Assembly (NCBI GenBank): GCA_018894105.1
Contig: CM032128.1
Location: 24,099,001 to 24,163,000, forward strand
From: Jacaranda mimosifolia
Taxonomy: Eukaryota; Streptophyta; Magnoliopsida; Lamiales; Bignoniaceae
Direction: 5' to 3'
DNA: 64,000 bases
Position numbers and translations under genes: made by a program. The notes below the pieces were generated by a model, which saw nothing but the letters and a program-made list of their open reading frames with translations, made no database searches and was not told the DNA's origin. Numbering within the stretch: the stretch's first letter is position 1; each line of letters begins with the position of its first letter. Positions 45,050-58,011 of the stretch are shown piece after piece.

Positions 45050-48000
45050 GTTTTTAAGAAAAGTGTAACGCGCATCAGAAAGGGCTTTAGTGAAAATATT
45101 TGCCAACTAGAACTTAGTTTCCACATAATTTATCCAAATAACACCACTAGAAACATGATCTTTTATGAAATGATGTCTAATTTCTATATGTTTAGTTCTA
45201 GAATGATGAACAGGATTTTTTGTTATACTAATTGCACTAGTATTATCACATTTTATAGGTATGTTGAAGAAATTCATTCCGTAATCCTGGAGAGTTTGTT
45301 TTATCCAAAGACGGGTGTAGCAATTTCCAAGTGCCATATATTCTACTTCTGTTGTTGATAGTGCGACAACGCTCTGTTTTTTGCTACACCAACTTACCAA
45401 TCTTTCTCCAAGAAATTGACATGTTCTTGTGGTACTTTTACGGTCGATCTTGCAACCTGCATAGTCAGCATTAGAATATCCAACAAGAGAGAAATATTTT
45501 GAGCGAGGATACTAGATACCGAGGTGAGGAGATCCCTTTAAGTATCTTAATATTTGTTTCATAGCTCGAAGATGGGATTCCTTGGGATTTGCCTGAAATC
45601 GGGCACACAAGCTTGTTAAAAATAAAATATCTGGTCTACTTGCATTGAGGAAGAGCAAACTTCCAATCACTCCTCGGTATATTGTTTCGTCAACTCCCTT
45701 TTCTTCTGGATCAATCTCTAGTTTGGTGTTTGGTGCCATGGGAATTGATGTCTCCTTGCAATTTTCCATTCCAAACTTCTTGAGTAGTTCCCTTGTATAT
45801 TTTTCTTGGCATATGAATATTCCAGTGGAACTTTGTTTGATTTGCAGTTCAAGGAAGAAGTTCAATTCTCCTATGAGACTCATTTCAAACTCACTTTTCA
45901 TAGAACTTGCAAACTCATCACAAAGAGAATTTTTAGTATCACCAAATATGATATCATCTACATAAATTTGTACCATTAGCATTTCATTATCAACTTTCTT
46001 TATGAAAAGAGTGGTGTCAATGGTGCCCATGAAAAATCCTTTAGAGAGAAGAAAAGTACTCAGCCTTTCGTACCAAGCCCTGGGGGCTTGTTTTAAACCA
46101 TATAAAGCTTTAGATAATTTAAAAATATGATTGGGAAAATCAGAATTTTCAAAACCTGGTGGTTGTTCGACATAAACCTCTTCTTTAATAAGGCTATTCA
46201 AAAATGCACTTTTGACATCCATTTGGAAAAGAGTGAAATTTTTGGAAGATGCATATGCAAGCTACATGCGGATCGACTCTAATCGTGCTACGGGTGCATA
46301 TGTTTCATCAAAATCAATACCTTCATATTGTGAATACCCTTTTGCAACAAGTCTTGCCTTGTTTCTTACCACGATTCCCTTCTCATCTAGTTTGTTTCGA
46401 AAAACCCACTTGGTTCCAATGACTGGTCTGTCAGTAGGCCTTTCTACCAAGTTCCACACATTATTTTTGTCAAACTGAGAAAGTTCTTCCATCATTGCAT
46501 CTTTCTAGTACTTGTCATTTAGTGCTTCATGCAAATCAACAGGTTCTATGAGCGATAAGAGAACTATATTACCAATATCATAATCTTTTGCCTTTGATCG
46601 AGTCATTATTTCAGCTTCTGGATTCCCAATTATTTTATCAGTTGGATGACCCGATGCATGTTTGAACCTCCGCATCTTTTGTTCGTCTCCTTCACTGGAA
46701 GTTCCGCTTGGAATTTCATTAATGTTTTCTTTGGAACTTTCTTTTTCAGTTTCCTTCTCTTGCTGGACTGCTTCAATGATTCTATCAATACTTGCATATT
46801 CTACGTTCAAAGTATCTTTGGCAATAAGATGATTAGTTTCATCAAAAACAACATGTATGGACTCTTGTATGGTTCTTTTCCTCTTGTTAAAAACTCTATA
46901 AGCTTTGCTATGAACTGAATATCCCACAAATATGCCTTCATCTGATTTTGAATCGAATTTAGCAATATGATCTCTATCATTCAGAATGAAACATTTGCAT
47001 CCAAATACACAAAAGTATGAGATGTTTGGTAATTTACCATACCATAATTCATAAGGGGTTTTTTTCATAAAAGGTCTGAGAAAAACTCTGTTGGCAATAT
47101 AGCATGCGGTATTTACAGCCTCCCCCCAAAATGATTTAGGCAATTTATATTCATTCATCATTGTTCGTGCTATTTCTTGAAGAATTCTGTTTTTTCTTTC
47201 TACCACTCCATTTTATTGTGGTGTTTTTGGTGCAGAAAAACTGTGGGAATATCCATTTTCATTACAAAAGATCATAAACTCATTATCATCAAATTCCGTT
47301 CGGTGATCACTCCTTATAACTTTATTGAAATACCCTTTTTCATTTTGGATTTTCTTAGCAAGAGATACAAAAGATTTTAGGGCATTATTTTTGTGAGAAA
47401 GAAATCGAACCCAGGTAAATCATGAAAAATCATCAACAATCACAAAAACATATTTGCTCCCACCAAGAGAAGATATTTTCATAGGTCCAAAAAGATCAAG
47501 ATGAAGAAGATCAAGAGGTTTTGATGAAGATATGTCATTGATATGTTTGAAAGATGTTTTGATTTGTTTTCCCTTAATGCATGCATCACATACTTTGTCT
47601 TTCACAAATCCAATCTTGGGAATCCCTTTAATGAGATCCTTTTTAGCAAGATGATCAAGTAAATTCATGTTTGCATGCCCAAGTCGTCTATGTCATGTCC
47701 AACTAGGATCTTTTGAAGCTACCAGACATTCAACATTTTGGCTAAATAAATCATCCAAGTTAATGCAGTAAATGTTTCTGTCCCTAACAACGAAAAAAAT
47801 GATTTTATTATCCTTAGTAACAATGCAAGGTGAGGGTTAGAATTGTACCTGATACCCGCTGTCGCAGAGCTGGCTGATGCTTAGAAGATTATGTTTCAGA
47901 CCATCCACCAACCAAACATTCTCAATGGAAGTTCCATTGATTTTTCCAACAGTGCATTTACATATGATTTTACCTTTTGTGTTGTCAGCAAATAGGATGC

Positions 48001-48090
48001 TCCCTCTACTAAAGTCCTGCAGATTTGTAAAGAATGATTTATCTCCGGTCATGTGTCTGGAACATCCATTGTCCAGGTACCATTTGTCTT
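45050..48090 (-). pseudogene. copia-2 pol: protease, integrase, RT, RNase H
   Basis: In order on the minus strand: protease (WYLDNGCSRHMTG near 48045-48085, Asp-Asn-Gly where Asp-Ser-Gly is usual); GAG-pre-integrase ending in LKHNLLSISQLC (47837-48052); integrase zinc region (47420-47668; CDACIKGKQ, LLHLDLFGPM, VFVIVDDFS); integrase second half (46505-47206, 233 residues open; VERKNRILQEIARTMMNEY); RT first part (46262-46495; [12 protein letters not shown]); RT second part (45512-46222, 236 residues open) with YGLKQAPRAWYERL and intact YVDDIIFGDT; RNase H (45107-45400; MVSWCSKKQSVVALSTTEVE). Fewer breaks than copia-1. Confidence 0.92.
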
Positions 48091-48099
48091 TTTGATTCT

Positions 48100-49595
48100 T
48101 CTTAAGTGGAACCTGCGTATTTTGTCAATATTTTAGGTACCCACGTAGTATCGGGTCCTTGCTTGTTAGACTTTGGAATCCATAAGTATCTAGTTCCAAT
48201 GTCATTTCTTATCGGACATTTGTGGCAAACATGACCTTTTCTACGACAAGTATAACAAACTTTCTGTTTCTTTTTTTCAAAAAAATTGGTTTTGGGTTCG
48301 CCCATTTTCCTTTTTCCTTTAATGGTTCTTTTCAAGTTGTAATTCTCTTCTAATAGAAAGGAATTTTCATTTTCAAGCTCTTGAATTTTTCTAACAAGCC
48401 TATTTCTATCATCCACATCCTTCTTGATAATTTTGTTATAACTTTGAACAAGTTAAGCTTTTTTATCAAGAATATTCTTTATCTGATAGTTTAGAGAGTT
48501 TATTTCCTATTGCATCTCAGCTAGTTGATTTTGAAATTCCTCATGCAACCTAGCATTTTCTTGTTCAGAACTACTGGTACTTATATCAGAAAAGGGAGTT
48601 ACCTGTCGATCTACCATAAGACAGTTGTCTTCTTTGTCGAATTGATCTGAATCTGAATTATCCCATGTAATAGTCATTGCTTTGGATTTGGAACTTTTCT
48701 TGGGTTTGGAATTTCGTTTGACCCTTGGGTAGTCAGGCCTTTTGTGACCAACTTCATGGCATTCATGGCAAATTATTTGTTCAGGTTGTTGGTAGTCAAT
48801 ACTGCTTCTCCTGGAACTTGACTTCTTGTCTCTTTTGAAACGATTCCTCGCTTGTGTTAGTTGTCTGAGACGTTTTGTAATCATTGCTATTTCATCATTT
48901 AGGGTATCCTCATCCAGATCTCCTGAATCTTCGTTCCAGTCAACTTGTTCTGAATTGAATGCTATGTTCTTCTTAATTCTGCCTTCAAAACTTTCTTCTT
49001 TTGATAGGAGTGTCATTTCATGAGAAGTAAGTGATCCGATGAGCTCTCCCATTGAAAGGATTTCCAGATTTTTTGCCTCATGTATTGCAGTAACCTTTGG
49101 TGTCCGTTCCCGAGGTAAGGATCACAGGATTTTTCGAACTTGCTCACTTTCTAATATGACTTTCCCAAGTGCAAACATGGGGTTGAGTATCTTCATGAAG
49201 CGTGCATCTATTTGGCTGATTGATTCACCTGTTTTCATAGAGAACATTTCATATTGGTGAGAATGTAAGGCAATTCTTTCTTGTTTTACCTGCGATGTTC
49301 CTTCATGGGTAACTTAAAGCATATTCCATATCTCATTCGCAGTGGAGCAAATGCTGACTCTCTTATACTCTTCCTTGATTAGGGCACAAGATAGGATATT
49401 CTTGGATTTGGCATTCATGGATGGTATTCTTTTGTCTTATATAGTAAGTTCCATTCGTTCCTTAGGAGACATGTTCTTGGTAGTTGGAATAAGCGGTCCA
49501 TCAATCAATGACTATGCTCCATAGGTCATAATCAAGAGCTATGAAAAAAAATTCGATTCAATTCTTCTATGTGGAGTAGTTTGTACCGTCGAACA
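48100..49595 (-). pseudogene. copia-2 gag with two zinc knuckles
   Basis: Starts LFDGTNYST with a stop soon after, and continues with ALDYDLWSIV, QVKQERIALHSHQYEMF and MGELIGSLTSHEMTLLSKEE. The first knuckle CHECHEVGHKRPDY (near 48730-48775) has lost its last Cys. An acidic region and a coiled-coil stretch follow (RLVRKIQELENENSFLLEEN, 48102-48416), then a complete second knuckle CYTCRRKGHVCHKC. Broken by several stops. Confidence 0.84.
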
Positions 49596-49702
49596 AGGGT
49601 GGACGAGTATGTGACTGTCCTTCTGCATAAACATCAAAGCTAGACGCAACCATTAGGATTGATTAAGCTCAAGTTTGTTAGAACTTATAGTATGAGCCCC
49701 GA

Positions 49703-49717
49703 TGCTCCAATGCCAAT
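49703..49717 (-). other. Primer-binding site of copia-2
   Basis: The minus strand just inside the 5' LTR reads ATTGGCATTGGAGCATC, nearly the same as in copia-1 and like the Met-tRNA primer site of plant copia elements. Confidence 0.72.
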
Positions 49718-50748
49718 TGTGAATATAAGTGGGATCAAGAGGGGGTGAATTGATCCTTTTCGAAATCAATTACACTTTTCGCTTCTTGAGAAGATTTTTG
49801 TAAAAGGTTTTATATAATAGAAATAAAGATCTAAACGGATAACAAATATCAGAAAGCAGCAAATAAGAAGAACACCATGATTTATAGTGGTTCGGCAAGC
49901 CTACTCCACTACCTAACATATAATCTTAGGATTTTTAACCTACACTTATATTGAACAAACGTGAAGTTACAGAGAAGACAAGATATAAGAAATCGATAAC
50001 AAAAAGCAACTTCCTCTATCGCAAAAACTTCTAACAGACTGGATGATGGAAGGCAAAAGCAAACTTCCTGCGCAACTTCCAGAATAATATCCTGTAGAGT
50101 TCTGAACTTTGAGAAAAGCTTGTTTTTTGACTTGAGACGTCTTCTATCTTCAAATGGATGAACTTCATTCAGAATCTTTTTCATCTTCTAGACATATCAT
50201 GTTGCCAAATAAAGTTCCAGCCGTAACTTCCCTTTCTTAAGTCCAAGTTTCCATAAAAATTCCAATGGCATCTTTCCTTTTCTCTTTCTTCTTTTAATAT
50301 ATGGAATTAGCTCTGGTCATGTGGTTATGTAAAACTCTAACAGTAACTTTCCTTCTTTAATTTTAAAGTTGCCATATTGAAGTTCCAACGGCTACTTTCC
50401 TTACTTGATGCTGGAAGATTATACAGATTTTTCTTTCTTCATTCTAGGCATGATTTAGACAATTATTTTGAAGATTTGATCCAGTAGATATCTTCATTTA
50501 AATAACTCTTCCTTGATTGTAGGTTTCCATTCACCATACAGCAAAACCTTTCATTCTTTATTTCCAGAAAATCATACAGATTTCCATATGAAACTTCCAA
50601 CTATTAAGCCATGATTGGAGCAAACAAAAACTGCTGATTTTTTGGTATCAAATCAATTGGGTATTTTCCTTATTTACAACTAATACAATATGCAATAAGA
50701 TCATTGCAAAGGGTCATAATCAAAATATATTATGAGGAGATCCCAACA
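49718..50748 (-). repeat. 5' LTR of copia-2 (1031 bp)
   Basis: Begins TGTGAATATAAGTGGGATC and ends GGAGATCCCAACA; matches 43516-44551 with few substitutions and small length changes (for example around 50530, where CATTCACCATAC replaces CATGTGAAGTTC). Confidence 0.94.
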
Positions 50749-50889
50749 GTAAGCAATCATCATGGGCTAAGGCCTTTCTAAACTAAGTATTAATTAACAC
50801 AATGTACTAACATTTGTCTGCACTGAATATTTTTATACTTGTACATTGAGGTTTATTCAAACAGGCACATGTTTTACTCATTGGAAGCC

Positions 50890-51152
50890 CATTCGAGCTA
50901 TTATTTTATATATTTAATTATTAAAGTTCATCCAAACTGTTGGCTTATTCTCCTGCTTGTGCCAAAACTCATTCTAGCCATTAATTTATACACTTAATTA
51001 AGTGTTGAAACTTGTTTGAGCTATTTGTTTATACATGATTAACTATTGAAGCTCATCCAGCTATTAGTTTATGCAATACTTGATTAACTGTTAAATCTTG
51101 TTCGAGCTATTAGTTTATATACTTGATTAAATTGAAGCTCATCCAAAGCTAT
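50890..51152. repeat. Diverged tandem repeat, about 45-50 bp units, five to six copies
   Basis: Recurring blocks CGAGCTATTAGTTTATA, ACTTGATTAACTGTT and GAAGCTCATCCA at 50893, 50965, 51015, 51060, 51103 and 51148. Lies just downstream (minus strand) of the gypsy integrase end, so probably the 3' non-coding region of that element. Confidence 0.7.
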
Positions 51153-51269
51153 TAGATATTGAACTTAAAATGAAAAATAAACTCAAGGACATTAAATTAT
51201 GTTTAAAAGAACAAAGCAGAATTTGTAACATAACACAGATTCTCCTAAATGTGAAAACATTTAAGGTTT

Positions 51270-54200
51270 ACAAATTCCACTGCATCAACAACCTCTTCCA
51301 CTCCATATCTTCTAGCTCATAAGCACTCACTGATAAGATTTTGGTAACCTTGTAAGGGCTTTCCTAGTTTGGATCCAGCTGCAGTTGTTGCTTTTGACCT
51401 CCTCAACACCAAATCCCCTACTTGGAAATCCATAGGCTTAGTCCGTCGGTTAAATGTAGCTTGTATCCTTTATTTATAATAGAGTATCATCAGTTTAACT
51501 GTGGTTTTTTTCCCCCTCAACAAGCTCTAGCTAGTTTCGCAACAACTCCTCATTATCAACAAAAACATAAGTGAACACCCATTGGGTTTCTACCGCTACC
51601 TCGGTAGGATTAATAATAGCTTCTGCTCCATAAATTAGACTAAAAGGAGTTTCCCTAATTGTACTTCTTATTTCAAATAGGTAGGCTCACAACACGATAG
51701 ACAACTTTTCTACCCATCCCCCTCCTGCTTAATCCAATCTCATTTTCAACCCTTGAAGAATAATTCTATTTGTAACCTCTACTTGTCAATTACTTTGTGA
51801 ATGCATCATCAAACTAAATAGTTGTGTTATCTTCTTTTCTCAACACCATGCCCGTATTTTTTGCACCCTTAAATTGTTTGCCATCGTCCGAAATAAGCTC
51901 TTTGGGAATGCCAAATCAATATATTATGTTCCTCTATAGGAATTCGAGGACCTCTCCTTCGAATATTTGAGCCAAGGCTTCAGCTTCCACCCATTTGCTA
52001 AACTAATCTAACGCAACTAGTATGAATTTCCTTTGTCCATTCACCATGGGAATGACATCTATTATGTTCAATTCCTACTAGAAAATAGACACAGTGTACT
52101 CATAACTTGCATCGGCTCAGCCAGTTGGTGGGTTAATGTAGCGTGTTTTTGAAATTTCTCACATTTTCACGTAATTAGCATGATATCGGCTGGAATGTTG
52201 GGCCAAAAATAACCTACTCCTAATACTTTACCAGCTAGCACAAACCCGCCAAGATAGCTTTCTTAACATCCCTTATGAATTTCTTGTAGAACGTATTTGC
52301 TTTCTTTCTTTGATAGGCATCTGAGCGGGGGTTGGGTGTACACTCTTTTGTAAAGAATACCATCAATTATTGTGAATCTGGCAACTCAAAAATGAACCTT
52401 ATGGTCTACATCCTTCTATTGTTCTAGGTATTGTATAATACGCTAACTGTTCTATTCCTCTACAGCCATAACCTTTTTTTTTTGCAACTCTTCACTTTCA
52501 AATTCCTGCATTGTTGTCGTACGAGCTGGACAGTTGATTAATGAGCTTGCTATTTTTTCCAAGAAGTTGATCTTAGCATTGCCCTCCCAAGACAACTGTT
52601 TGATCTGAAGTTCCAATAACTGTTCTCGTACTTTATTTATTTCCTTTAGGTACTTCATTATCTGGTCTCTTAGCCTCGTGTAGTCCCTTAACCTTCTTAG
52701 CCACCAATTATGAATCAATGTATGCGATCAATTGTTGAGCTCTACCTTTTATTACTATTTTAATTTTTACAATAAGGGCTTCATGCTAGGCCTCATTGAT
52801 GGATGTTTTAAATTGGAATTTCATTGCATTCTCCATCCCATCTCCCTCAGGATTAGAAATTATAATCCCAGCTCCACTTCCAGCAACATTCACTACTCCG
52901 TTCACATGTACAGACTATTGAGCCGTTTTCTCTGTGTTGGTGACTACATCTGCCATGAAATCTGCTAAAGTTTGCGCCTTAATGATCATGTTTGGTGTGT
53001 ACTATATGTCGAATTCTCGCAACTCCACGGCCCACTTTATTAACCAATCTAATGTGTTTAGCATCCCTAATACCTATTTTAAAGGTTGATTAATGCAAGC
53101 CACTATTGAATGGGATAGGAAGTAGGGTTGCAATCTTCTACCATGATAACTAAGGCCAAGGCTAGTTTCTTCAACTCTGAGTAGCGCTGCTCGATTGAAT
53201 GCAGCAACTTACTATGTTAGTAGATTAGCCTTTGTATGTTTCCCTCATCGCAAATCAATTCTAAGCTAATAGCTTGACTCAAAACAGTAAGGTAAAGATA
53301 CAAGAGCTCTCCATTAATGGGCTTAGTCAATAAAGGCAGCTCAACTAAGTATTTTTTGTAATTTTTTTAATGGTAGTCTTTGATGCCTGTTCCCATTTAA
53401 AGTTTTGAGAATTCCTTTGTATCCTAAAGAAGTGCAAGCTTCAATCTAGTGACTTGGAAATAGAATGGCTGAGAACGGTAATTCTTTTCATAATTTATTT
53501 ATCCATTGATGTTACATGGGGGATTCATCTGCTGTAAGGCCTGAATCTTTTCTAGGTTATCCTCAATCCCCTATTTAGTAACTAAATAACCTAAGAACTT
53601 ACTCGTCTAAACTTCAAAAGTGTATTTAGTTAGGTTCAACTTTGTATGATACTGCTGAAACATTTTAAATTTCTCTACCAAGTCAACAATGTGGTCCTCC
53701 TTGGTATGATTTTTGACCAGCATATCATTGACATAAGCTTTCATGTTTCAATAGAGATGAATCTTGAACATCGTATCCATAAAAAATTAATAGGTCGCCT
53801 CCCCATTCTTTAAACTTAAGCAACATAACCACATAACAATATATACCTTTAGATGTTATAATACTTATGCGCTTTTGATTGCCAAGGTATAATGCAATCT
53901 GGTGATGTCTAGCAATTCACATCTCAAAGTACAATCTACCAACTAGTCAATCCTGGCTTTATTATAGTCTCTCAAGTCAACACACTTCATCCATTTATTC
54001 GCGTTCTTTAGGACTAAGAACACATTCAAAATCAACTCTAAGGATTAGATTTCAACTATATGCCTGAAATCCAGTAATTTTCCATTTCAATCTTATGATC
54101 AAATCCTTTCTTGACTCGAAGTGTCTCTATTTCTGCTTAAAAGGTTGAATGAAAGAATCTATATTTAGCCGATATTCTATAATTTATGGGCTAATCCCCA

Positions 54201-54340
54201 CCAAATCTTGGGCAATGAAGGCAAATGATGTCTACATGATCCCGTAAAAATTTTGTGATTCTATGTGCCATTTTTATGTTGAGCTAAGATCTAATTTGAT
54301 TCTTCTTTGAGTACCCTCTAGTAATTCTATAGTTAAAAGT
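51270..54340 (-). pseudogene. Decayed Ty3/gypsy pol (RT, RNase H, integrase; probably Tat lineage)
   Basis: Minus strand, in order: RT entry VFLVLKNANKWMKCVDLRDYN (near 53945-54010); RT catalytic region MKAYVNDMLVKNHTKEDHIV and KFLGYLVT (53560-53745), with YVND for YVDD; RNase H region ending in TPNMIIKAQTLADFMADVVT (near 52940-53000); a second RNase H-like part (52452-52718); integrase core KFILVALD*FSKWVEAEALA (near 51990-52040); integrase C-terminus FNRRTKPMDFQVGDLVLRRS (near 51380-51440). Many stops; an old copy. The KAQTLADF linker and RT style point to the Tat/Ogre/RIRE2 group. Confidence 0.82.
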
Positions 54341-55735
54341 TCATCCATGGGGTGCCATATGGACTAGCTGATATGCCTAAATCTTCCTCCATAGCTCGGT
54401 AGGTCTAGTAGGTCCAACCTAGACTATCTTTCTTTCTAATTGCATCCACATTGCACTTATAGTTTACATAATTGTCGCCCTTCACTTGTTTAACCCATCT
54501 CCCTATAGGATACTTAAGCTTCATAAGATACAGGGAATTTGTGGTGCCCCGGAGGCCCCAAATCAACCACACCGTGACACTAACTTTTTTTAGGAGATTT
54601 TCCTTTCAAGAGTCAATGTCAAACATAGATTAACAAAAATAAAATGACAAATCATATTAAAAGGAAATAACTTCTTTTATACACTAGTCTAAATATATCT
54701 TTAATTATCGATAAGTATACATATATTAATATCTAAAACATAACACTAATGTCGCATTGCTATAAGTTTTATTATGTATATACATAAACCTATCAGATTG
54801 GGTACATTCGAATTCAAACAAAAGAAAATTTCCTCTTTCTCTAATCCTAAGTTCCTTCTTCTATTTCAACCATTCCAACTTCATCTATGAAAAGAGAAGT
54901 ATGAGGGTTTAGGATAAGAGCTTATTCTGGAGCGAAAGATAATAAAATGAGAAATATATAATGAGTAAGATAAGAATATACTAGGATGGCTTGTTTTATA
55001 TAACAAGATCTTATACTAAATACTTTACAAATCGTATGCATATATATATTTAAAATATATTAAGGTTTCACAGAAATCATGAAGTGATTTGATTAAATTA
55101 CTTGTGAGAATCTTACTGGATAAGAGAAATCATAATCATATTAAATCTTTCATGTAACTCTACCACTGTCCCATACCAGCGAGGAGAACTCATAAATCTT
55201 AATGTCCCTTCGATGTTTAGATTCAAGTTTATAGGATTCTGAGGTGGCCCCTGCCGTACACTACCTGTCAACGAACATGGCACTTAGATCCTTACACTTC
55301 ATTTTAAGAAGAATAAAATAGGAATTTTCATTTGCGAAGCTGAAAGATGTCTAGTATTAAAATCTAGATATGCCAACGACGACATAATCAAGTGATAGCC
55401 CCCATTGCATATCCTCTTTCAATGAGTGTAGTACTTTGCTCTGTGCTGCACGTAGTTTACAACACTGACCGAATGAGATATTCAAATAGGTCAAGAATGA
55501 AATAAGTACAGCAAGAAGTGTCAACCTCGAGGCTCTAGAGGTGGCCTTCACCGCACACCCCCTGTCAGCAAATGTGACACTTAACTCCCGATTTGATGAG
55601 TATGAATGATTTTAGGTTCATAATAACCACTTTAAATGGGAGTTGTAGAATAGTTCCTATTTACCTGGCTCTTAATGGTCTTTCAAAATTTTTCAATCAC
55701 GCCTATATTTAGCCTTTCCTTTATATAACTTGGCT
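54341..55735. other. Unassigned segment between two gypsy pieces
   Basis: No recognisable protein. A block of about 52 bp is repeated with changes at 55238-55290 and 55533-55585 (GAGGTGGCCxxxxCCGxACAC, CTGTCAxCxAAxxTGxCACTTA). A similar CCCCGGAGGCCCCAAATC stretch lies at 54547. Possibly one LTR-like insertion, but no ends were found. Confidence 0.35.
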
Positions 55736-55829
55736 TTTTTATTTATCACACCAACTGCAAAACACTTGTCAATGTTATTGGAAAAATCAAATGCTTTAAA
55801 CACATTAAAAGTTTATCTTTTTATCTTGG

Positions 55830-56200
55830 ATCCTCATGGTTAATTCACCTTTTTGCACATCTATAATAGTCCTACTTCTGGCTAGAAATAGTCTCCCAAG
55901 GATGATTGGCACTTCAGTATCCTCCTCCATGTCCAACACAATAAAATTTACAGGGAAAATAAAATTTATCAACTTTTACCAATATATCTTCAATTATTCC
56001 CTTAGCATATGTGAAAATTCTATCTGGAAGTTGCAAGGTTACACTAGTTGGCTTGATCTCTCCTAATCTAAGTCACTGGTAGGTGGAATGTGGCATTAAA
56101 TTTATACTTGCCCCCAAATCTCATAGTGCCCTTCTAGAAAATTTAGTTCCAATTTTGCATGGTATGGTGAAACTCCCATGATCCTTGAGCTTTAGGGGTA
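55830..56200 (-). pseudogene. Gypsy aspartic protease fragment
   Basis: The minus strand reads DLGASINLMP (catalytic DLGAS for DTG/DSG), LPDRIFTYAKGIIEDILVKV, FIVLDMEEDTEVPIILGRLF and IDVQKGELTMRIQD. This order is that of Athila-type proteases. Stops are present after the ..SRRAL segment and beyond NLMPHSTYQ. Confidence 0.82.
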
Positions 56201-56499
56201 ACTTCTTTGGGGTGATTGCACTTGATTTCTCTGTGATTGCACTACATTTCTCTATGAGAGCCACTGTTTCAAATTTACTTAAACATCTTTTCTTAGATAA
56301 AATAGTTTTCATGAATTTCACATAACTTGGCATTTGTTTTAAGCTCCAGCAAATGGAATATTTATGTGGAGTTTCTTGAAAACCTCCCAAAATTGTTGAA
56401 ATTGCTTGTCCGAGTTTTGCTTCTTAAACCTCAAAGGAAAGGGTGGAGGTGGTCTAATAGGGTTAACTTCTTCAGTTTTCTGCTTCTTATCCTTTCCCT

Positions 56500-57716
56500 A
56501 TTCAACTGGTGATTCTTCTTCTAATTCCTCTGAAGATGGAAAGACCTTCTGAAATACTAATAACTCTCTACCATTCCTTAAAGAAATAGCATTGCAACGT
56601 TTCTTGCCTTTTCATTTAGGATTTATCTCAGTATCACCTGGAAAAGTTCCTTGTTGTCTTATACTCAATGCACTGGCTAGTTGGCCCATTTATATTTCTA
56701 ATGTTCTGATTGAAGCTAATTGACTCTGAATTGTTGCCTCAGTTTTTCCCATAAACTACACAAACATCTCTTCTAATGATGGCTTCTTTTCTTCAGTTGG
56801 TGGCTTAGAAGCTGATGTTTGTCCTTGGTTGTTGCTCCATGAAAAGTTAGGGTGTTGTCTCCATCAAGGATTATAAGTATTTAAGAATGGATTATTTCAA
56901 TTCCTGTTAAAGTTCCCAACAAACTACACTGTTTCCAAAGTATGTTGACACTGATCACTCGAATGTGCATCCCTGCAAATATCGCAAGTAATAATTTGGC
57001 TCTCTACGGCTTGAACTTGCTATACTGGTTAAGTCATAATAGTTGCAAGTGTGTCTACCTTCTTCGTCAAAGCTTCAAACTATGCAATCAAAGATGTGGT
57101 AGCATTTACCTCAAATTCCTACAGCTTTCTTTGGTTGAGTTAATCTTTCAGTTAGCCATTGATAATTGTTTGCTTCCATCTCTTCAAATAACTCAAATAT
57201 ATCCCTAATCTTCTTCCGCATAAGTGTACCTCCTGCAGTAGCATCAACTATTCCTTTAGTTTGTGTGGATAATCCATTGTAGAATGTCTACATTTGAAGT
57301 CACTTTCTCAATCCATAATGAGAGCATTTTTTGAGCATCTCCTTATATCTTTCTCATGCCTCATAAAATATTTCCTGATCGAATTGGACAAATGAAGTAA
57401 TCTCATTTCTCAACTTGACTATCCGTGATAGTGGAAAAAACTTAGCCAAGAATCTTTGTGCCCATCCTCCCAAGTGGTAATAGACCCTGATGGTAAGGAT
57501 GCCAACCAACTTTTTGCTTTATCCTTTAGTGAGAATGAGAACAACCTCAATCGAATTGCATCATTAGAAACTCCATTATATTTGAAGGTATCACAAATCT
57601 CCAAAAAACTAGTCAAATATGCATTTGGATCTTCTGTTAGAGAACCCCTAAATTGTACTGAATTATGTATCATCAGAATGATGGCTAGCTTAATCGGTCT
57701 TGTGATTCCTGTCTGA
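56500..57716 (-). pseudogene. Gypsy gag (retrotransposon gag domain)
   Basis: 57419-57673 reads FRGSLTEDPNAYLTSFLEIC, DTFKYNGVSNDAIRLRLFSF and DKAKSWLASLPSGSITTWED, the core of plant Ty3/gypsy gag. After this the frame breaks (the KFL..FFP continuation is out of frame), and fragments with Gln/Pro-rich and zinc-finger-like remnants follow down to about 56500. Confidence 0.85.
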
Positions 57717-57980
57717 AAGCCCTAAATTTGTGGGATGACATAATCCCCCAGATATCCATCTTCTTCTGCCATTTCTGCATTATCCTCGTTTGCTTGCTGA
57801 AGTGTCCATCTGCGTCTTCGGAAAGTTCTCTCAATTTCTGGATCAAACAACACTAATTTCAACTCCTGATTATCGTGCATATAATTGAAAAGATCCAGAT
57901 AAAATAAAATAAAGAAAAAAGAAGTCTGAATTAAAACTTGGTGCTTAAAACTAATACTAGCATAAACAAAATAATTTTAG

Positions 57981-58000
57981 TTCCCCGGCAACGGTGCCAA
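57981..58000 (-). other. Primer-binding site of the Athila-like element
   Basis: The minus strand reads TTGGCACCGTTGCCGGGGAA, matching the TGGCGCCGTTGCCGGGGA site characteristic of Athila/Tat elements except for one base. Confidence 0.85.
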
Positions 58001-58011
58001 AAACTTTTTGG

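Larger units (their letters stand above)
43516..50748 (-). mobile_element. Full-length Ty1/copia element with exact target duplication (copia-2)
   Basis: LTRs at 43516-44551 and 49718-50748 flank a 5.17 kb interior on the minus strand. GTAAG lies immediately outside both ends (43511-43515 and 50749-50753), a perfect 5 bp target duplication. The LTRs are close to identical with only scattered substitutions, so the insertion is much younger than the intron copy and probably younger than copia-1. Coding parts still carry stops. It has the same primer site, polypurine tract and two-knuckle gag as copia-1 but lacks ORF3. Confidence 0.95.

Noticed and set aside
46646..46918. Plus-strand ORF with hydrophobic segments
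   Set aside because: Antisense of the copia-2 integrase C-terminal region; Lys-rich codons read backwards give Phe/Leu.
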